Assembly: GCA_963920705.1 (NCBI GenBank)
Contig: OY987233.1
Coordinates: 1,426,001 to 1,490,000 of the forward strand
Reading direction: 5' to 3'
Source: Odiellus spinosus
Taxonomy: Eukaryota > Arthropoda > Arachnida > Opiliones > Phalangiidae
DNA length: 64,000 nucleotides
Positions 27,663-42,390 of the stretch are shown here, piece by piece. Numbering within the stretch: the stretch's first letter is position 1; each line of letters starts with the position of its first letter. A program made the translations under genes and the position numbers. Under the pieces are notes generated by a model. It ran no database searches. It had not been told where the DNA came from and worked only from the letters and a program-made list of their open reading frames with translations.

Positions 27663-30600
27663 GTGGATTTATACTTGGGAAATTTGTGGATTTATACTTG
27701 GGAAATATGTGGATTTATACTTGGGAAATTTGTGGATTTATACTTGGGAAATTTGTGGATTTATACTTCGGAAATTTGTGGATTTATACTTGGGAAATTT
27801 GTGGATTTATACTTGGGAAATTTGTGGATTTATACTTGGGAAATTTGTGGGTCTAGACTTGGGAAATTTGTGGGTCTAGACTTGGGACATTTGTGGATCT
27901 AGACTTGGGACATTTGTGGATCTAGACTTGGGACATATGTGGATCTAGACTGGGACATTTTTGAATTTATACTTGGGAAATTTGTGGATTTATACTTGGG
28001 AAATTTGTGGATTTATATTTGGGAAATTTGGGGATTTATACTTGGGAAATTTGTGGATTTATACTTGGGAAATTTGTGGATTTATACTTGGGAAATATGT
28101 GGATTTATACTTGGGAAATTTGTGGATTTATACTTGGGAAATTTGTGGATTTATACTTCGGAAATTTGTGGATTTATACTTGGGAAATTTGTGGATTTAT
28201 ACTTGGGAAATTTGTGGGTCTAGACTTGGGACATTTGTGGATCTAGACTTGGGACATTTGTGGATCTAGACTTGGGACATATGTGGATCTAGACTGGGAC
28301 ATTTTTGAATTTATACTTGGGAAATTTGTGGATTTATATTTGGGAAATTATACTTGGGAAATTTGTGGATTTATACTTGGGAAATTTGTGGATTTATACT
28401 TGGGAAATATGTGGATTTAAACTTGGGAAATTTGTGGATTTATACTTGGGAAAATTGTGGATTTATACTTCGGAAATTTGTGGATTTATACTTGGGAAAT
28501 TTGTGGATTTATACTTGGGAAATTTGTGGATTTATACTTGGGAAATTTGTGGGTCTAGACTTGGGAAATTTGTGGGTCTAGACTTGGGACATTTGAGGAT
28601 CTAGACTTGGGACATTTGTGGATCTAGACTTGGGACATATGTGGATCTAGACTTGGGACATTTGTGGATCTAGACTGGGACATTTTTGAATTTATGCTTG
28701 GGAAATTTGTGGATTTATACTTGGGAAATTTGTGGATCTATATTTGGGAAATTTGGGGATTTATACTTGGGAAATTTGTGGATTTATACTTGGGAAATTT
28801 GTGGAGTTATAATTGGGAAATTTGTGGATTTATATTTGGGAAATTTGTGGATCTACACTGGCGAAATTAGTGGATCTACACTTGGGAAATTTGTGGATCT
28901 ACACTTGGAAAATTTGTGGATCTACACTTGGGAAATTTGTGGATCTAAACTTGGGAAATTTGTGGATTTATACTTGGGAAATTTGTGGATTTATACTTGG
29001 GAAATTTGTGGATTTATACTTGGGAAATTTGTGGATTTATACTTCGGAAATTTGTGGATTTATACTTGGGAAATTTGTGGATTTATACTTGGGAAATTTG
29101 TGGGTCTAGACTTGGGAAATTTTCGGTCTATACTTGGGAAATCTGTGGATTTATACTTGTGAAATTTCTGGATTTATACTTGGGAAATTTGTAGATCTAC
29201 ACTTGGCAAATTTGTGGATCTAAACTTGGCAAATTTGTGGATCTACACTTGGCAAATTTGTGGATCTACACTTTGCAAATTTGTGGATCTACACTTGGGA
29301 AATTTGTGGATCTACACTTGGGAAACTTTCGGGTCTACACTTGGGAAATTTGTGGATTTATACTTGGGAAATTTGTGGATTTATACTTGGGAAATTTGTG
29401 GATTTATACTTGGGAAATTTGTGGATTTATACTTGGGATATTTGTGGATTTATACTTCGGAAATTTGTGGATTTATACTTGGGAAATTTGTGGATTTATA
29501 CTTGGGAAATTTGTGGGTCTAGACTTGGGACATTTGTGGATCTAGACTTGGGACATTTGTGGATCTAGACTTGGGGTATTTGTGGATCTAGACTTGGGAC
29601 ATTTTTGAATTTATACTTGGGAAATTTGTGGATTTATACTTGGGAAATTTGTGGATTTATACTTGGGAAATTTGGGGATTTATACTTGGGAAATTTGTGG
29701 ATTTATACTCGGGATTTTTGTGGATTTATACTTAGGAAATTTGTGGATTTACACTTGGCAAATTTGTGGATCTACACTTGGTAAATTTGTGGATTTATGC
29801 TTCGGAAATTTGTGGATTTATACTTCGGAAATTTGTGGATTTATACTTGGGAAATTTGTGGATTTATACTTGGGAAATTTGTGGATTTATACTTGGGAAA
29901 TTTGTGGATTTATACTTGGGAAATTTGTGGATTTATACTTAGGAAATTTGTGGATTTACACTTGGAAAATTTGTGGATCTACACTTGGTAAATTTGTGGA
30001 TCTACACTTGGCAAATTTGTGGATCTACACTTCGCAAATTTGTGGATCTACACTTGGCAAATTTGTGGATCTACACTTGGGAAATTTGTGGATCTACACT
30101 TGGGAAATTTGTGGATTTATACTTGGGAAATTTGTGGATTTATACTTGGGAAATTTGTGGATTTATACTTGGGAAATTTGTGGATTTATACTTGGGAAAT
30201 TTGTGGATTTATACTTCGGAAATTTGTGGATTTATACTTGGGAAATTTGTGGATTTATACTTGGGAAATTTGTGGATTTATACTTGGGAAATTTGTGGGT
30301 CTAGACTTGGGAAATTTGTGGGTCTAGACTTGGGACATTTGTGGATCTAGACTTGGGACATTTGTGGATCTAGACTTGGGACATTTGTGGATCTAGGCTT
30401 GGGACATTTGTGGATCTAGACTTGGGACATTTGTGGATCTAGACTGGGACATTTTTGAATTTATACTTGGGAAATTTGTGGATCTACACTTGGGAAATTT
30501 GTGGATCTACACTTGGGAAATTTGTGGATCTACACTTGGGAAATTTGTGGATCTACACTTGGGAAATTTGTGGATCTACACTTGGGAAATTTTTGAATTT

Positions 30601-30753
30601 ATACTTGGGAAATTTGTGGATTTATACTTGGGAAATTTGTGGATTTATACTTGGGAAATTTGGGGATTTATACTTGGGAAATTTGTGGATTTATACTCGG
30701 GATTTTTGTGGATTTATACTTAGGAAATTTGTGGATTTACACTTGGCAAATTT

Positions 30754-33700
30754 GTGGATCTACACTTGGGAAATTTGAGAATCTACACTTGGGAAATTTT
30801 TGGATCTATTCTTGGAAAATTTGTGGATTTACACTTGGGAAATTTGTGGATCTACACTTGGGAAATTTGTGGATTTATACTTGGGAAATTTGTGGATTTA
30901 TACTGGGGAAATTTGTGGATTTATACTTGGGAAATTTGTGGATTTATGCTTGGGAAATTTGTGGATTTATATTTGCGAAATTTGTGGATTTATATTTGGG
31001 AAATTTGTGGATTTATACTTGGGAAATCTGTGGATTTATACTTGGGAAATTTGTGGATTTATACTTGTGAAATTTGTGGATTTATACTTGGGAAATTTGT
31101 AGATTTATATTTGGGAAATTTGTGGATTTATACTTAGGAAATTTGTGGATTTATACTTGGGAAATTTGTGGATTTATACTTGGGAAATTTGTGGATTTAT
31201 ACTTGGGAAATTTGTGGATTTATACTTGGGAAATTTGTGGATTTATACTTTGGAAATTTTTTGATTTATACTTGGGAAATTTGTGGATTTATATTTGGGA
31301 AATTTGTGGATTTATACTTGGGAAATTTGTGGATTTATACTTGGGAAATTTGTGGATTTATACTTGGGAAATTTGTGGATTTATACTTGGGAAATTTGGG
31401 GATTTATACTCCGGAAATTTGTGGATTTACACTTGGCAAATTTGTGGATCTACACTTGGTAAATTTGTGGATCTACACTTGGCAAATTTGCGGATCTACA
31501 CTTGGCAAATTTGTGGATTTATAATTGGGAAATTTGTGGATTTATACTTGGGAAATTTAAGGATTAATACTTTGGAAATTTATGGATTTATACTTGGGAA
31601 ATTTGTGGATCTACACTTGGCAAATTTGTGGATTTAAACTTGGCAATTTTTGGATTTACACTTCGGAAATTTGTGGATCTACACTTGGGAAATTTGTGGA
31701 TCTACACTTGGGAAATTTGTGGATCTACACTTGGGAAATTTGTGGATCTACACTTGGGAAATTTGTGGATCTACACTTGGGAAATTTGTGGAGCTACACT
31801 TGGGAAATTTGTGGATCTACACTTGGGAAATTTGTGGATCTACACTTGGGAAATTTGTGGATTTATACTTGGGAAATTTGTGGATTTATACTTGGGAAAT
31901 TTGTGGATTTATACTTGGGAAATTTGTGGATTTATACTTGGGAAATTTGTGGATTTTTACTTCGGAAATTTGTGGATTTATACTTGGGAAATTTGTGGAT
32001 TTATACTTGGGAAATTTGTGGATTTATACTTGGGAAATTTGTGGGTCTAGACTTGGGAAATTTGTGGGTCTAGACTTGGGACATTTGTGGATCTAGACTT
32101 GGGACATTTGTGGATCTAGACTTGGGACATTTGTGGATCTAGACTTGGGACATTTGTGGATCTAGACTTGGGACATTTGTGGATCTAGACTGGGACATTT
32201 TTGAATTTATACTTGGGAAATTTGTGGATCTACACTTGGGAAATTTGTGGATCTACACTTGGGAAATTTGTGGATCTACACTTGGGAAATTTGTGGATCT
32301 ACACTTGGGAAATTTGTGGATCTACACTTGGGAAATTTGTGGATCTACACTTGGGAAATTTGTGGAGCTACACTTGGGAAATTTGTGGATCTACACTTGG
32401 GAAATTTGTGGATCTACACTTGGGACATATGTGGATCTAGACTTGGGACATTTGTGGATCTAGACTTGGGAAATTTTTGAATTTATACTTGGGAAATTTG
32501 TGGATTTATACTTGGAAATTTGTGGATCTACACTTGGGAAATTTGTAGATCTAAACTTGGGAAATTTGTAGATCTACACTTGGGAAATTTGTGGATCTAC
32601 ACTTAGGAATTTTGTGGATGTACACTTGGGAAATTGTGGATTTATACTTGGGAAATTTGTGGATTTATACTTGGGAAATTTGTGGATTTATACTTGGGAA
32701 ATTTGTGGATTTATACTTGGGAAATTTGTGGATTTATACTTGGGAAATTTGTGGATTTCTACTTGGGAAATTTGTGGATTTATACTTGGTAAATTTGTGG
32801 ATTTATACTTGTGAAATTTGTGGATTTATACTTGGGAAATTTTTAGATTTATACTTGGGAAATTTGTGGATTTATACTTAGGAAATTTGTGGATTTATAC
32901 TTGGGAAATTTGTGGATTTATACTTGGGAAATTTGTTTATTTATACTTGGAAAATTTGTGGATTTATACTTGGAAAATTTGTAGATTTATACTTGGGAAA
33001 TTTGTGGATTTATATTTGGGAAATTTGTGGATTTATACTTGGGAAATTTGTGGATTTATACTTGGGAAATTTGTGGATTTATACTTGGGAAATTTTTGGA
33101 TTTATATTTGGGAAATTTGTGGATTTATACTTGGTAAATTTGTGAATTTATACTTGGGAAATTAGTGGATTTATACTTGGCAAATTTGTGGATCTACACT
33201 TGGGAAATTTGTGGATCTAGACTTGGGACATTTGTGGATCTAGACTGGGACATTTTTGAATTTATACTTGGGAAATTTGTGGATCTACACTTGGGAAATT
33301 TGTGGATCTACACTTGGGAAATTTGTGGATCTACACTTGGGAAATTTGTGGATCTACACTTGGGAAATTTGTGGATCTACACTTGGGAAATTTGTGGAGC
33401 TACACTTGGGAAATTTGTGGATCTACACTTGGGAAATTTGTGGATCTACACTTGGGACATATGTGGATCTAGACTTGGGACATTTGTGGATCTAGACTTG
33501 GGAAATTTTTGAATTTATACTTGGGAAATTTGTGGATTTATACTTGGAAATTTGTGGATCTACACTTGGGAAATTTGTAGATCTAAACTTGGGAAATTTG
33601 TAGATCTACACTTGGGAAATTTGTGGATCTACACTTAGGAATTTTGTGGATGTACACTTGGGACATTGTGGATTTATACTTGGGAAATTTGTGGATTTAT

Positions 33701-35290
33701 ACTTGGGAAATTTGTGGATTTATACTTGGGAAATTTGTGGATTTATACTTGGGAAATTTGTGGATTTATACTTGGGAAATTTGTGGATTTATACTTGAGA
33801 AATTTGTGGATTTCTACTTGGGAAATTTGTGGATTTATACTTGGGAAATTTGTGGATTTATACTTGTGAAATTTGTGGATTTATACTTGGGAAATTTTTA
33901 GATTTATACTTGGGAAATTTGTGGATTTATACTTAGGAAATTTGTGGATTTATACTTGGGAAATTTGTGGATTTATACTTGGGAAATTTGTTTATTTATA
34001 CTTGGAAAATTTGTGGATTTATACTTGGAAAATTTGTAGATTTATACTTGGGAAATTTGTGGATTTATATTTGGGAAATTTGTGGATTTATACTTGGGAA
34101 ATTTGTGGATTTATACTTGGGAAATTTGTGGATTTATACTTGGGAAATTTTTGGATTTATATTTGGGAAATTTGTGGATTTATACTTGGTAAATTTGTGA
34201 ATTTATACTTGGGAAATTAGTGGATTTATACTTGGCAAATTTACGGATCTACACTTGGCAAATTTGTGGATCTACACTTGGGAAATTTGTGGATCTACAC
34301 TTGGGAAATTTATGGATCTACACTTGGGAAATTTGTGGATCTACACTTGGGAAATTTGTGGATCTACACTTGGGAAATTTGTGGATCTACACTTGGAAAA
34401 TTTGTGGATCTACACTTGGGAAATTTGAGAATCTACACTTGGGAAATTTTTGGATCTATTCTTGGAAAATTTGTGGATTTACACTTGGGAAATTTGTGGA
34501 TCTACACTTGGGAAATTTGTGGATTTATACTTGGGAAATTTGTGGATTTATACTGGGGAAATTTGTGGATTTATACTTGGGAAATTTGTGGATTTATGCT
34601 TGGGAAATTTGTGGATTTATATTTGCGAAATTTGTGGATTTATATTTGGGAAATTTGTGGATTTATACTTGGGAAATCTGTGGATTTATACTTGGGAAAT
34701 TTTGTGGATTTATACTTGTGAAATTTGTGGATTTATACTTGGGAAATTTGTAGATTTATATTTGGGAAATTTGTGGATTTATACTTGGGAAATTTGTGGA
34801 TTTATACTTGGGAAATTTGTGGATTTATACTTGGGAAATTTGTGGATTTATACTTGGGAAATTTGTGGATTTATACTTTGGAAATTTTTTGATTTATACT
34901 TGGGAAATTTGTGGATTTATATTTGGTAAATTTGTGGATTTATACTTGGGAAATTTGTGGATTTATACTTGGGAAATTTGTGGATTTATACTTGGGAAAT
35001 TTGTGGATTTATACTTGGGAAATTTGGGGATTTATACTCCGGAAATTTGTGGATTTACACTTGGCAAATTTGTGGATCTACACTTGGTAAATTTGTGGAT
35101 CTACACTTGGCAAATTTGTGGATCTACACTTGGCAAATTTGTGGATTTATAATTGGGAAATTTGTGGATTTATACTTGGGAAATTTAAGGATTAATACTT
35201 TGGAAATTTATGGATTTATACTTGGGAAATTTGTGGATCTACACTTGGCAAATTTGTGGATTTAAACTTGGCAATTTTTGGATTTACACT
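30754..35290 (+). repeat. Dispersed duplicate pair within the array (offset 3650/3628)
   Basis: The segment near 30,754–31,640 (ATTTGAGAATCTACAC, ATCTATTCTTGGAAAATT, ATACTGGGGAAATT, ATTTATGCTT) is found again near 34,404–35,290. The offset is 3650 bp at the left and 3628 bp at the right, so one unit was lost in between. Two tandem 1055-bp copies lie between the duplicates, which are therefore separated rather than adjacent. The same landmark block also occurs near 2,895, 37,245, 38,898, 39,825, 41,105, 42,185, 43,160 and 51,425. Confidence 0.75.
32126..34235 (+). repeat. 1055-bp tandem duplication
   Basis: About 32,126–33,180 and 33,181–34,235 are two copies (46 units minus 3 bases). Shared irregularities are a shortened TACTTGGAAATTTGTGG, ATCTAAACTT, ACTTAGGAATTTTGTGGATG and ATTTCTACTT, in order. 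Differences are few: GGAAATTGTGG near 32,632 against GGACATTGTGG near 33,662, and the number of GGGAAATTT units near the left end. Confidence 0.85.
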
Positions 35291-36305
35291 TCGGAAATTT
35301 GTGGATCTACACTTGGGAAATTTGTGGATCTACACTTGGGAAATTTGTGGATCTACACTTGGGACATATGTGGATCTAGACTTGGGACATTTGTGGATCT
35401 AGACTTGGGAAATTTTTGAATTTACACTTGGGAAATTTGTGGATTTATACTTGGAAATTTGTGGATCTACACTTGGGAAATTTGTAGATTTATACTTGGG
35501 AAATTTGTGGATTTATATTTGGGAAATTTGTGGATTTATACTTGGGAAATTTGTGGATTTATACTTGGGAAATTTGTGGATTTATACTTGGGAAATTTGT
35601 GGATTTATACTTGGGAAATTTGTGGATTTATACTTGGGAAATTTGTGGATTTATACTTGGGAAATTTGTGGATTTATACTTAGGAAATTTGTGGATTTAC
35701 ACTTGGAAAATTTGTGGATCTACACTTGGTAAATTTGTGGATCTACACTTGGCAAATTTGTGGGTCTACACTTGGGAAATTTGTGGATCTACACTTGGGA
35801 AATTTGTGGATTTATACTTGGGAAATTTGAGGATTTATACTTGGGAAATTTGTGGATTTATACTTGGGAAATTTGTGGATTTATACTTGGGAAATTTGTG
35901 GATTTATACTTCGGAAATTTGTGGATTTATACTTGGGAAATTTGTGGATTTATACTTGGGAAATTTGTGGATTTATACTTGGGAAATTTGTGGGTCTAGA
36001 CTTGGGAAATTTGTGGGTCTAGACTTGGGACATTTGTGGATCTAGACTTGGGACATATGTGGATCTAGACTTGGGACATTTGTGGATCTAGACTGGGACA
36101 TTTTTGAATTTATACTTGAGAAATTTGTGGATCTACACTTGGGAAATTTGTGGATCTACACTTCTGAAATTTGTGGATCTACACTTGGGAAATTTGTGGA
36201 TCTACACTTGGGAAATTTGTGGATCTACACTTGGGAAATTTGTGGAGCTACACTTGGGAAATTTGTGGATCTACACTTGGGAAATTTGTGGATCTACACT
36301 TGGGA

Positions 36306-39300
36306 CATATGTGGATCTAGACTTGGGACATTTGTGGATCTAGACTTGGGAAATTTTTGAATTTATACTTGGGAAATTTGTGGATTTATACTTGGAAATT
36401 TGTGGATCTACACTTGGGAAATTTGTAGATCTACACTTGGGATATTTGTAGATCTACACTTGGAAATTTGTGGATCTACACTTGGGAAATTTGTGTATCT
36501 ACACTTGGGAAATTTGTGGATTTATACTTGGGAAATTTGTGGATTTATACTTGGGAAATTTGTGGATTTATGCTTGGGAAATTTGTTGATTTATATTTGC
36601 GAAATTTGTGGATTTATATTTGGGAAATTTGTGGATTTCTACTTGGGAAATTTGTGGATTTATACTTGGGAAATTTGTGGATTTATACTTGTGAAATTTG
36701 TGGATTTATACTTGGGAAATTTTTAGATTTTTACTTGGGAAATTTGTGGATTTATACTTAGGAAATTTGTGGATTTATACTTGGGAAATTTGTGGATTTA
36801 TGCTTGGGAAATTTGTTTATTTATACTTGGAAAATTTGTGGATTTATACTTGGAAAATTTGTAGATTTATACTTGGGAAATTTGTGGATTTATATTTGGG
36901 AAATTTGTGGATTTATACTTGGGAAATTTGTGGATTTATACTTGGGAAATTTGTGGATTTATACTTAGGAAATTTGTGGATTTACTCTTGGCAAATTTGT
37001 AGATTTATACTTGGGAAATTTTTGGATTTATATTTGGGAAATTTGTGGATTTATACTTGGGAAATTTGTGTATTTATACTTGGGAAATTAGTGGATTTAT
37101 ACTTGGCAAATTTACGGATCTACACTTGGCAAATTTGTGGATCTACACTTGGGAAATTTGTGGATCTACACTTGGGAAATTTATGGATCTACACTTGGGA
37201 AATTTGTGGATCTACACTTGGGAAATTTGTGGATCTACACTTGGGAAATTTGAGAATCTACACTTGGGAAATTTTTGGATCTATTCTTGAAAAATTTGTG
37301 GATTTACACTTGGGAAATTTGTGGATCTACACTTGGGAAATTTGTGGATTTATACTTGGGAAATTTGTGGATTTATACTGGGGAAATTTGTGGATTTATA
37401 CTTGGGAAATTTGTGGATTTATGCTTGGGAAATTTGTGGATTTATATTAGCGAAATTTGTGGATTTATATTTGGGAAATTTGTGGATTTATACTTGGGAA
37501 ATCTGTGGATTTATACTTGGGAAATTTGTGGATTTATACTTGTGAAATTTGTGAATTTATACTTGGGAAATTTGTAGATTTATACTTGGGAAATTTGTGG
37601 ATGCATACTTGGGAAATTTGTGGATTTATACTTGGGAAATTTGTGGATTTATACTTGGGAAATTTGTGGATTTATACTTTGGAAATTTTTTGATTTATAC
37701 TTGGCAAATTTGTGGATCTACACTTGGTAAATTTGTGGATCTACACTTGGCAAATTTGTGGATTTATAATTGGGAAATTTGTGGATTTATACTTGGGAAA
37801 TTTAAGGATTTATACTTTGGAAATTTGTGGATTTATACTTGGGAAATTTGTGGATCTACACTTGGCAAATTTGTGGATTTACACTTGGCAATTTTTGGAT
37901 TTACACTTGGGAAATTTGTGGATTCACACTTGGGAAATTTGTGGATCTACACTTGGGACATATGTGGATCTAGACTTGGGACATTTGTGGATCTAGACTT
38001 GGGAAATTTTTGAATTTATACTTGGGAAATTTGTGGATTTATACTTGGAAATTTGTGGATCTACACTTGGGAAATTTGTAGATCTACACTTGGGATATTT
38101 GTAGATCTACACTTGGAAATTTGTGGATCTACACTTGGGAAATTTGTGTATCTACACTTGGGAAATTTGTGGATTTATACTTGGGAAATTTGTGGATTTA
38201 TACTTGGGAAATTTGTGGATTTATGCTTGGGAAATTTGTTGATTTATATTTGCGAAATTTGTGGATTTATATTTGGGAAATTTGTGGATTTCTACTTGGG
38301 AAATTTGTGGATTTATACTTGGGAAATTTGTGGATTTATACTTGTGAAATTTGTGGATTTATACTTGGGAAATTTTTAGATTTTTACTTGGGAAATTTGT
38401 GGATTTATACTTAGGAAATTTGTGGATTTATACTTGGGAAATTTGTGGATTTATGCTTGGGAAATTTGTTTATTTATACTTGGAAAATTTGTGGATTTAT
38501 ACTTGGAAAATTTGTAGATTTATACTTGGGAAATTTGTGGATTTATATTTGGGAAATTTGTGGATTTATACTTGGGAAATTTGTGGATTTATACTTGGGA
38601 AATTTGTGGATTTATACTTAGGAAATTTGTGGATTTACTCTTGGCAAATTTGTAGATTTATACTTGGGAAATTTTTGGATTTATATTTGGGAAATTTGTG
38701 GATTTATACTTGGGAAATTTGTGTATTTATACTTGGGAAATTAGTGGATTTATACTTGGCAAATTTACGGATCTACACTTGGCAAATTTGTGGATCTACA
38801 CTTGGGAAATTTGTGGATCTACACTTGGGAAATTTATGGATCTACACTTGGGAAATTTGTGGATCTACACTTGGGAAATTTGTGGATCTACACTTGGGAA
38901 ATTTGAGAATCTACACTTGGGAAATTTTTGGATCTATTCTTGAAAAATTTGTGGATTTACACTTGGGAAATTTGTGGATCTACACTTGGGAAATTTGTGG
39001 ATTTATACTTGGGAAATTTGTGGATTTATACTGGGGAAATTTGTGGATTTATACTTGGGAAATTTGTGGATTTATGCTTGGGAAATTTGTGGATTTATAT
39101 TAGCGAAATTTGTGGATTTATATTTGGGAAATTTGTGGATTTATACTTGGGAAATCTGTGGATTTATACTTGGGAAATTTGTGGATTTATACTTGTGAAA
39201 TTTGTGAATTTATACTTGGGAAATTTGTAGATTTATACTTGGGAAATTTGTGGATGCATACTTGGGAAATTTGTGGATTTATACTTGGGAAATTTGTGGA

Positions 39301-39611
39301 TTTATACTTGGGAAATTTGTGGATTTATACTTTGGAAATTTTTTGATTTATACTTGGCAAATTTGTGGATCTACACTTGGTAAATTTGTGGATCTACACT
39401 TGGCAAATTTGTGGATTTATAATTGGGAAATTTGTGGATTTATACTTGGGAAATTTAAGGATTTATACTTTGGAAATTTGTGGATTTATACTTGGGAAAT
39501 TTGTGGATCTACACTTGGCAAATTTGTGGATTTACACTTGGCAATTTTTGGATTTACACTTGGGAAATTTGTGGATTCACACTTGGGAAATTTGTGGATC
39601 TACACTTGGGA
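36306..39611 (+). repeat. 1653-bp tandem duplication, near-perfect
   Basis: 36,306–37,958 and 37,959–39,611 look identical over 1653 bp (72 units minus 3 bases). Irregular landmarks all recur at +1653: GGGATATTTGTAG, a shortened ACTTGGAAATTTGTGG, GATTTTTACTTGGG, ATTTACTCTTGGC, GGATGCATACTTGGG and GGATTCACACTTGGG. The right copy departs at 39,612, where GGGACATATG is replaced by GGGAAATTTG. Confidence 0.88.
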
Positions 39612-40264
39612 AATTTGTGGATCTACACTTGGGAAATTTGTGGATCTACACTTGGGAAATTTGTGGATCTACACTTGGGAAATTTGTGGATCTACACTTG
39701 GGAAATTTATGGATCTACCACTTGGGAAATTTGTGGATCTACACTTGGGAAATTTGTGGATCTACAGTTGGGAAATTTATGGATCTACACTTGGGAAATT
39801 TGTGGATCTACACTTGGAAATTTGTGAATCTACACTTGGGAAATTTTTGGATCTATTTTTGGAAAATTTGTGGATTTACACTTGGGAAATATGTGGATCT
39901 ACACTTGGGAAATTTGTGGATTTATACTTGGGAAATTTGTGGATTTATACTGGGGAAATTTGTGGATTTATACTTGGGAAATTTGTGGATTTATGCTTGG
40001 TAAATTTGTGGATTTATATTTGCGAAATTTGTGGATTTATATTTGGGAAATTTGTGGATTTATACTTGGGAAATCTGTGGATTTATACTTGGGAAATTTG
40101 TGGATTTATACTTGTGAAATTTGTGGATTTATACTTGGGAAATTTGTAGATTTATATTTGGGAAATTTGTGGATTTATACTTAGGAAATTTGTGGATTTA
40201 TACTTGGGAAATTTGTGGATTTATACTTGGGAAATTTGTGGATTTATACTTGGGAAATTTATGG

Positions 40265-42390
40265 ATTTATACTTGGGAAATTTGTGGATTTATACTTTGG
40301 AAATTTGTTGATTTATACTTGGGAAATTTGTGGATTTATATTTGGGAAATTTGTGGATTTATACTTGGGAAATTTGCGGATTTATACTTGGGAAATTTGT
40401 GGATTTATACTTAGGAAATTTGTGGATTTACTCTTGGCAAATTTGTAGATTTATACTTGGGAAATTTGTGGTTTTATATTTGGGAAATTTGTGGATTTAT
40501 ACTTGGGAAATTTGTGGATTTATACTTGGGAAATTAGTGGATTTATACTTGGGAAATTTGTAGATTTATATTTGGGAAATTTGTGGATTTATACTTAGGA
40601 AATTTGTGGATTTATACTTGGGAAATTTGTGGATTTATACTTGGGAAATTTGTGGATTTATACTTGGGAAATTTGTGGATTTATACTTGGGAAATTTGTG
40701 GATTTATACTTTGGAAATTTGTTGATTTATACTTGGGAAATTTGTGGATTTATATTTGGGAAATTTGTGGATTTATACTTGGGAAATTTGTGGATTTATA
40801 CTTGGGAAATTTGTAGATTTATACTTGGGAAATTTTTGGATTTATATTTGGGAAATTTGTGGATTTATACTTGGGAAATTTGTGTATTTATACTTGGGAA
40901 ATTAGTGGATTTATACTTGGCAAATTTACGGATCTACACTTGGCAAATTTGTGGATCTACACTTGGGAAATTTGTGGATCTACACTTGGGAAATTTATGG
41001 ATCTACACTTGGGAAATTTGTGGATCTACACTTGGGAAATTTGTGGATCTACACTTGGGAAATTTGTGGATCTACACTTGGGAAATTTGTGGATCTACAC
41101 TTGGGAAATTTGAGAATCTACACTTGGGAAATTTTTGGATCTACACTTGGGAAATTTTTGGATCTATTCTTGGAAAATTTGTGGATTTACACTTGGGAAA
41201 TTTGTGGATCTACACTTGGGAAATTTGTGGATTTATACTTGGGAAATTTGTGGATTTATACTTGGGAAATTTGTGGATTTATACTTGGGAAATTTGTGGA
41301 TTTATACTTGGGAAATTTGTGGATTTATACTTTGGAAATTTGTTGATTTATACTTGGGAAATTTGTGGATTTATATTTGGGAAATTTGTGGATTTATACT
41401 TGGGAAATTTGTGGATTTATACTTGGGAAATTTGTGGATTTATACTTAGGAAATTTGTGGATTTACTCTTGGCAAATTTGTAGATTTATACTTGGGAAAT
41501 TTGTGGTTTTATATTTGGGAAATTTGTGGATTTATACTTGGGAAATTTGTGGATTTATACTTGGGAAATTAGTGGATTTATACTTGGGAAATTTGTAGAT
41601 TTATATTTGGGAAATTTGTGGATTTATACTTAGGAAATTTGTGGATTTATACTTGGGAAATTTGTGGATTTATACTTGGGAAATTTGTGGATTTATACTT
41701 GGGAAATTTGTGGATTTATACTTGGGAAATTTGTGGATTTATACTTTGGAAATTTGTTGATTTATACTTGGGAAATTTGTGGATTTATATTTGGGAAATT
41801 TGTGGATTTATACTTGGGAAATTTGTGGATTTATACTTGGGAAATTTGTGGATTTATACTTAGGAAATTTGTGGATTTACTCTTGGCAAATTTGTAGATT
41901 TATACTTGGGAAATTTTTGGATTTATATTTGGGAAATTTGTGGATTTATACTTGGGAAATTTGTGTATTTATACTTGGGAAATTAGTGGATTTATACTTG
42001 GCAAATTTACGGATCTACACTTGGCAAATTTGTGGATCTACACTTGGGAAATTTGTGGATCTACACTTGGGAAATTTATGGATCTACACTTGGGAAATTT
42101 GTGGATCTACACTTGGGAAATTTGTGGATCTACACTTGGGAAATTTGTGGATCTACACTTGGGAAATTTGTGGATCTACACTTGGGAAATTTGAGAATCT
42201 ACACTTGGGAAATTTTTGGATCTATTCTTGGAAAATTTGTGGATTTACACTTGGGAAATTTGTGGATCTACACTTGGGAAATTTGTGGATTTATACTTGG
42301 GAAATTTGTGGATTTATACTGGGGAAATTTGTGGATTTATACTTGGGAAATTTGTGGATTTATGCTTGGGAAATTTGTGGATTTATATTA
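40265..42390 (+). repeat. 1035/1081-bp tandem repeats
   Basis: About 40,265–40,810 matches 41,300–41,845 at offset 1035 bp (exactly 45 units), with one noted difference (TTTGCGG near 40,375 against TTTGTGG). About 40,805–41,113 matches 41,886–42,194 at offset 1081 bp (exactly 47 units). Single-unit insertions between copies account for the change in offset. A related copy lies near 43,480–43,860. Confidence 0.75.
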
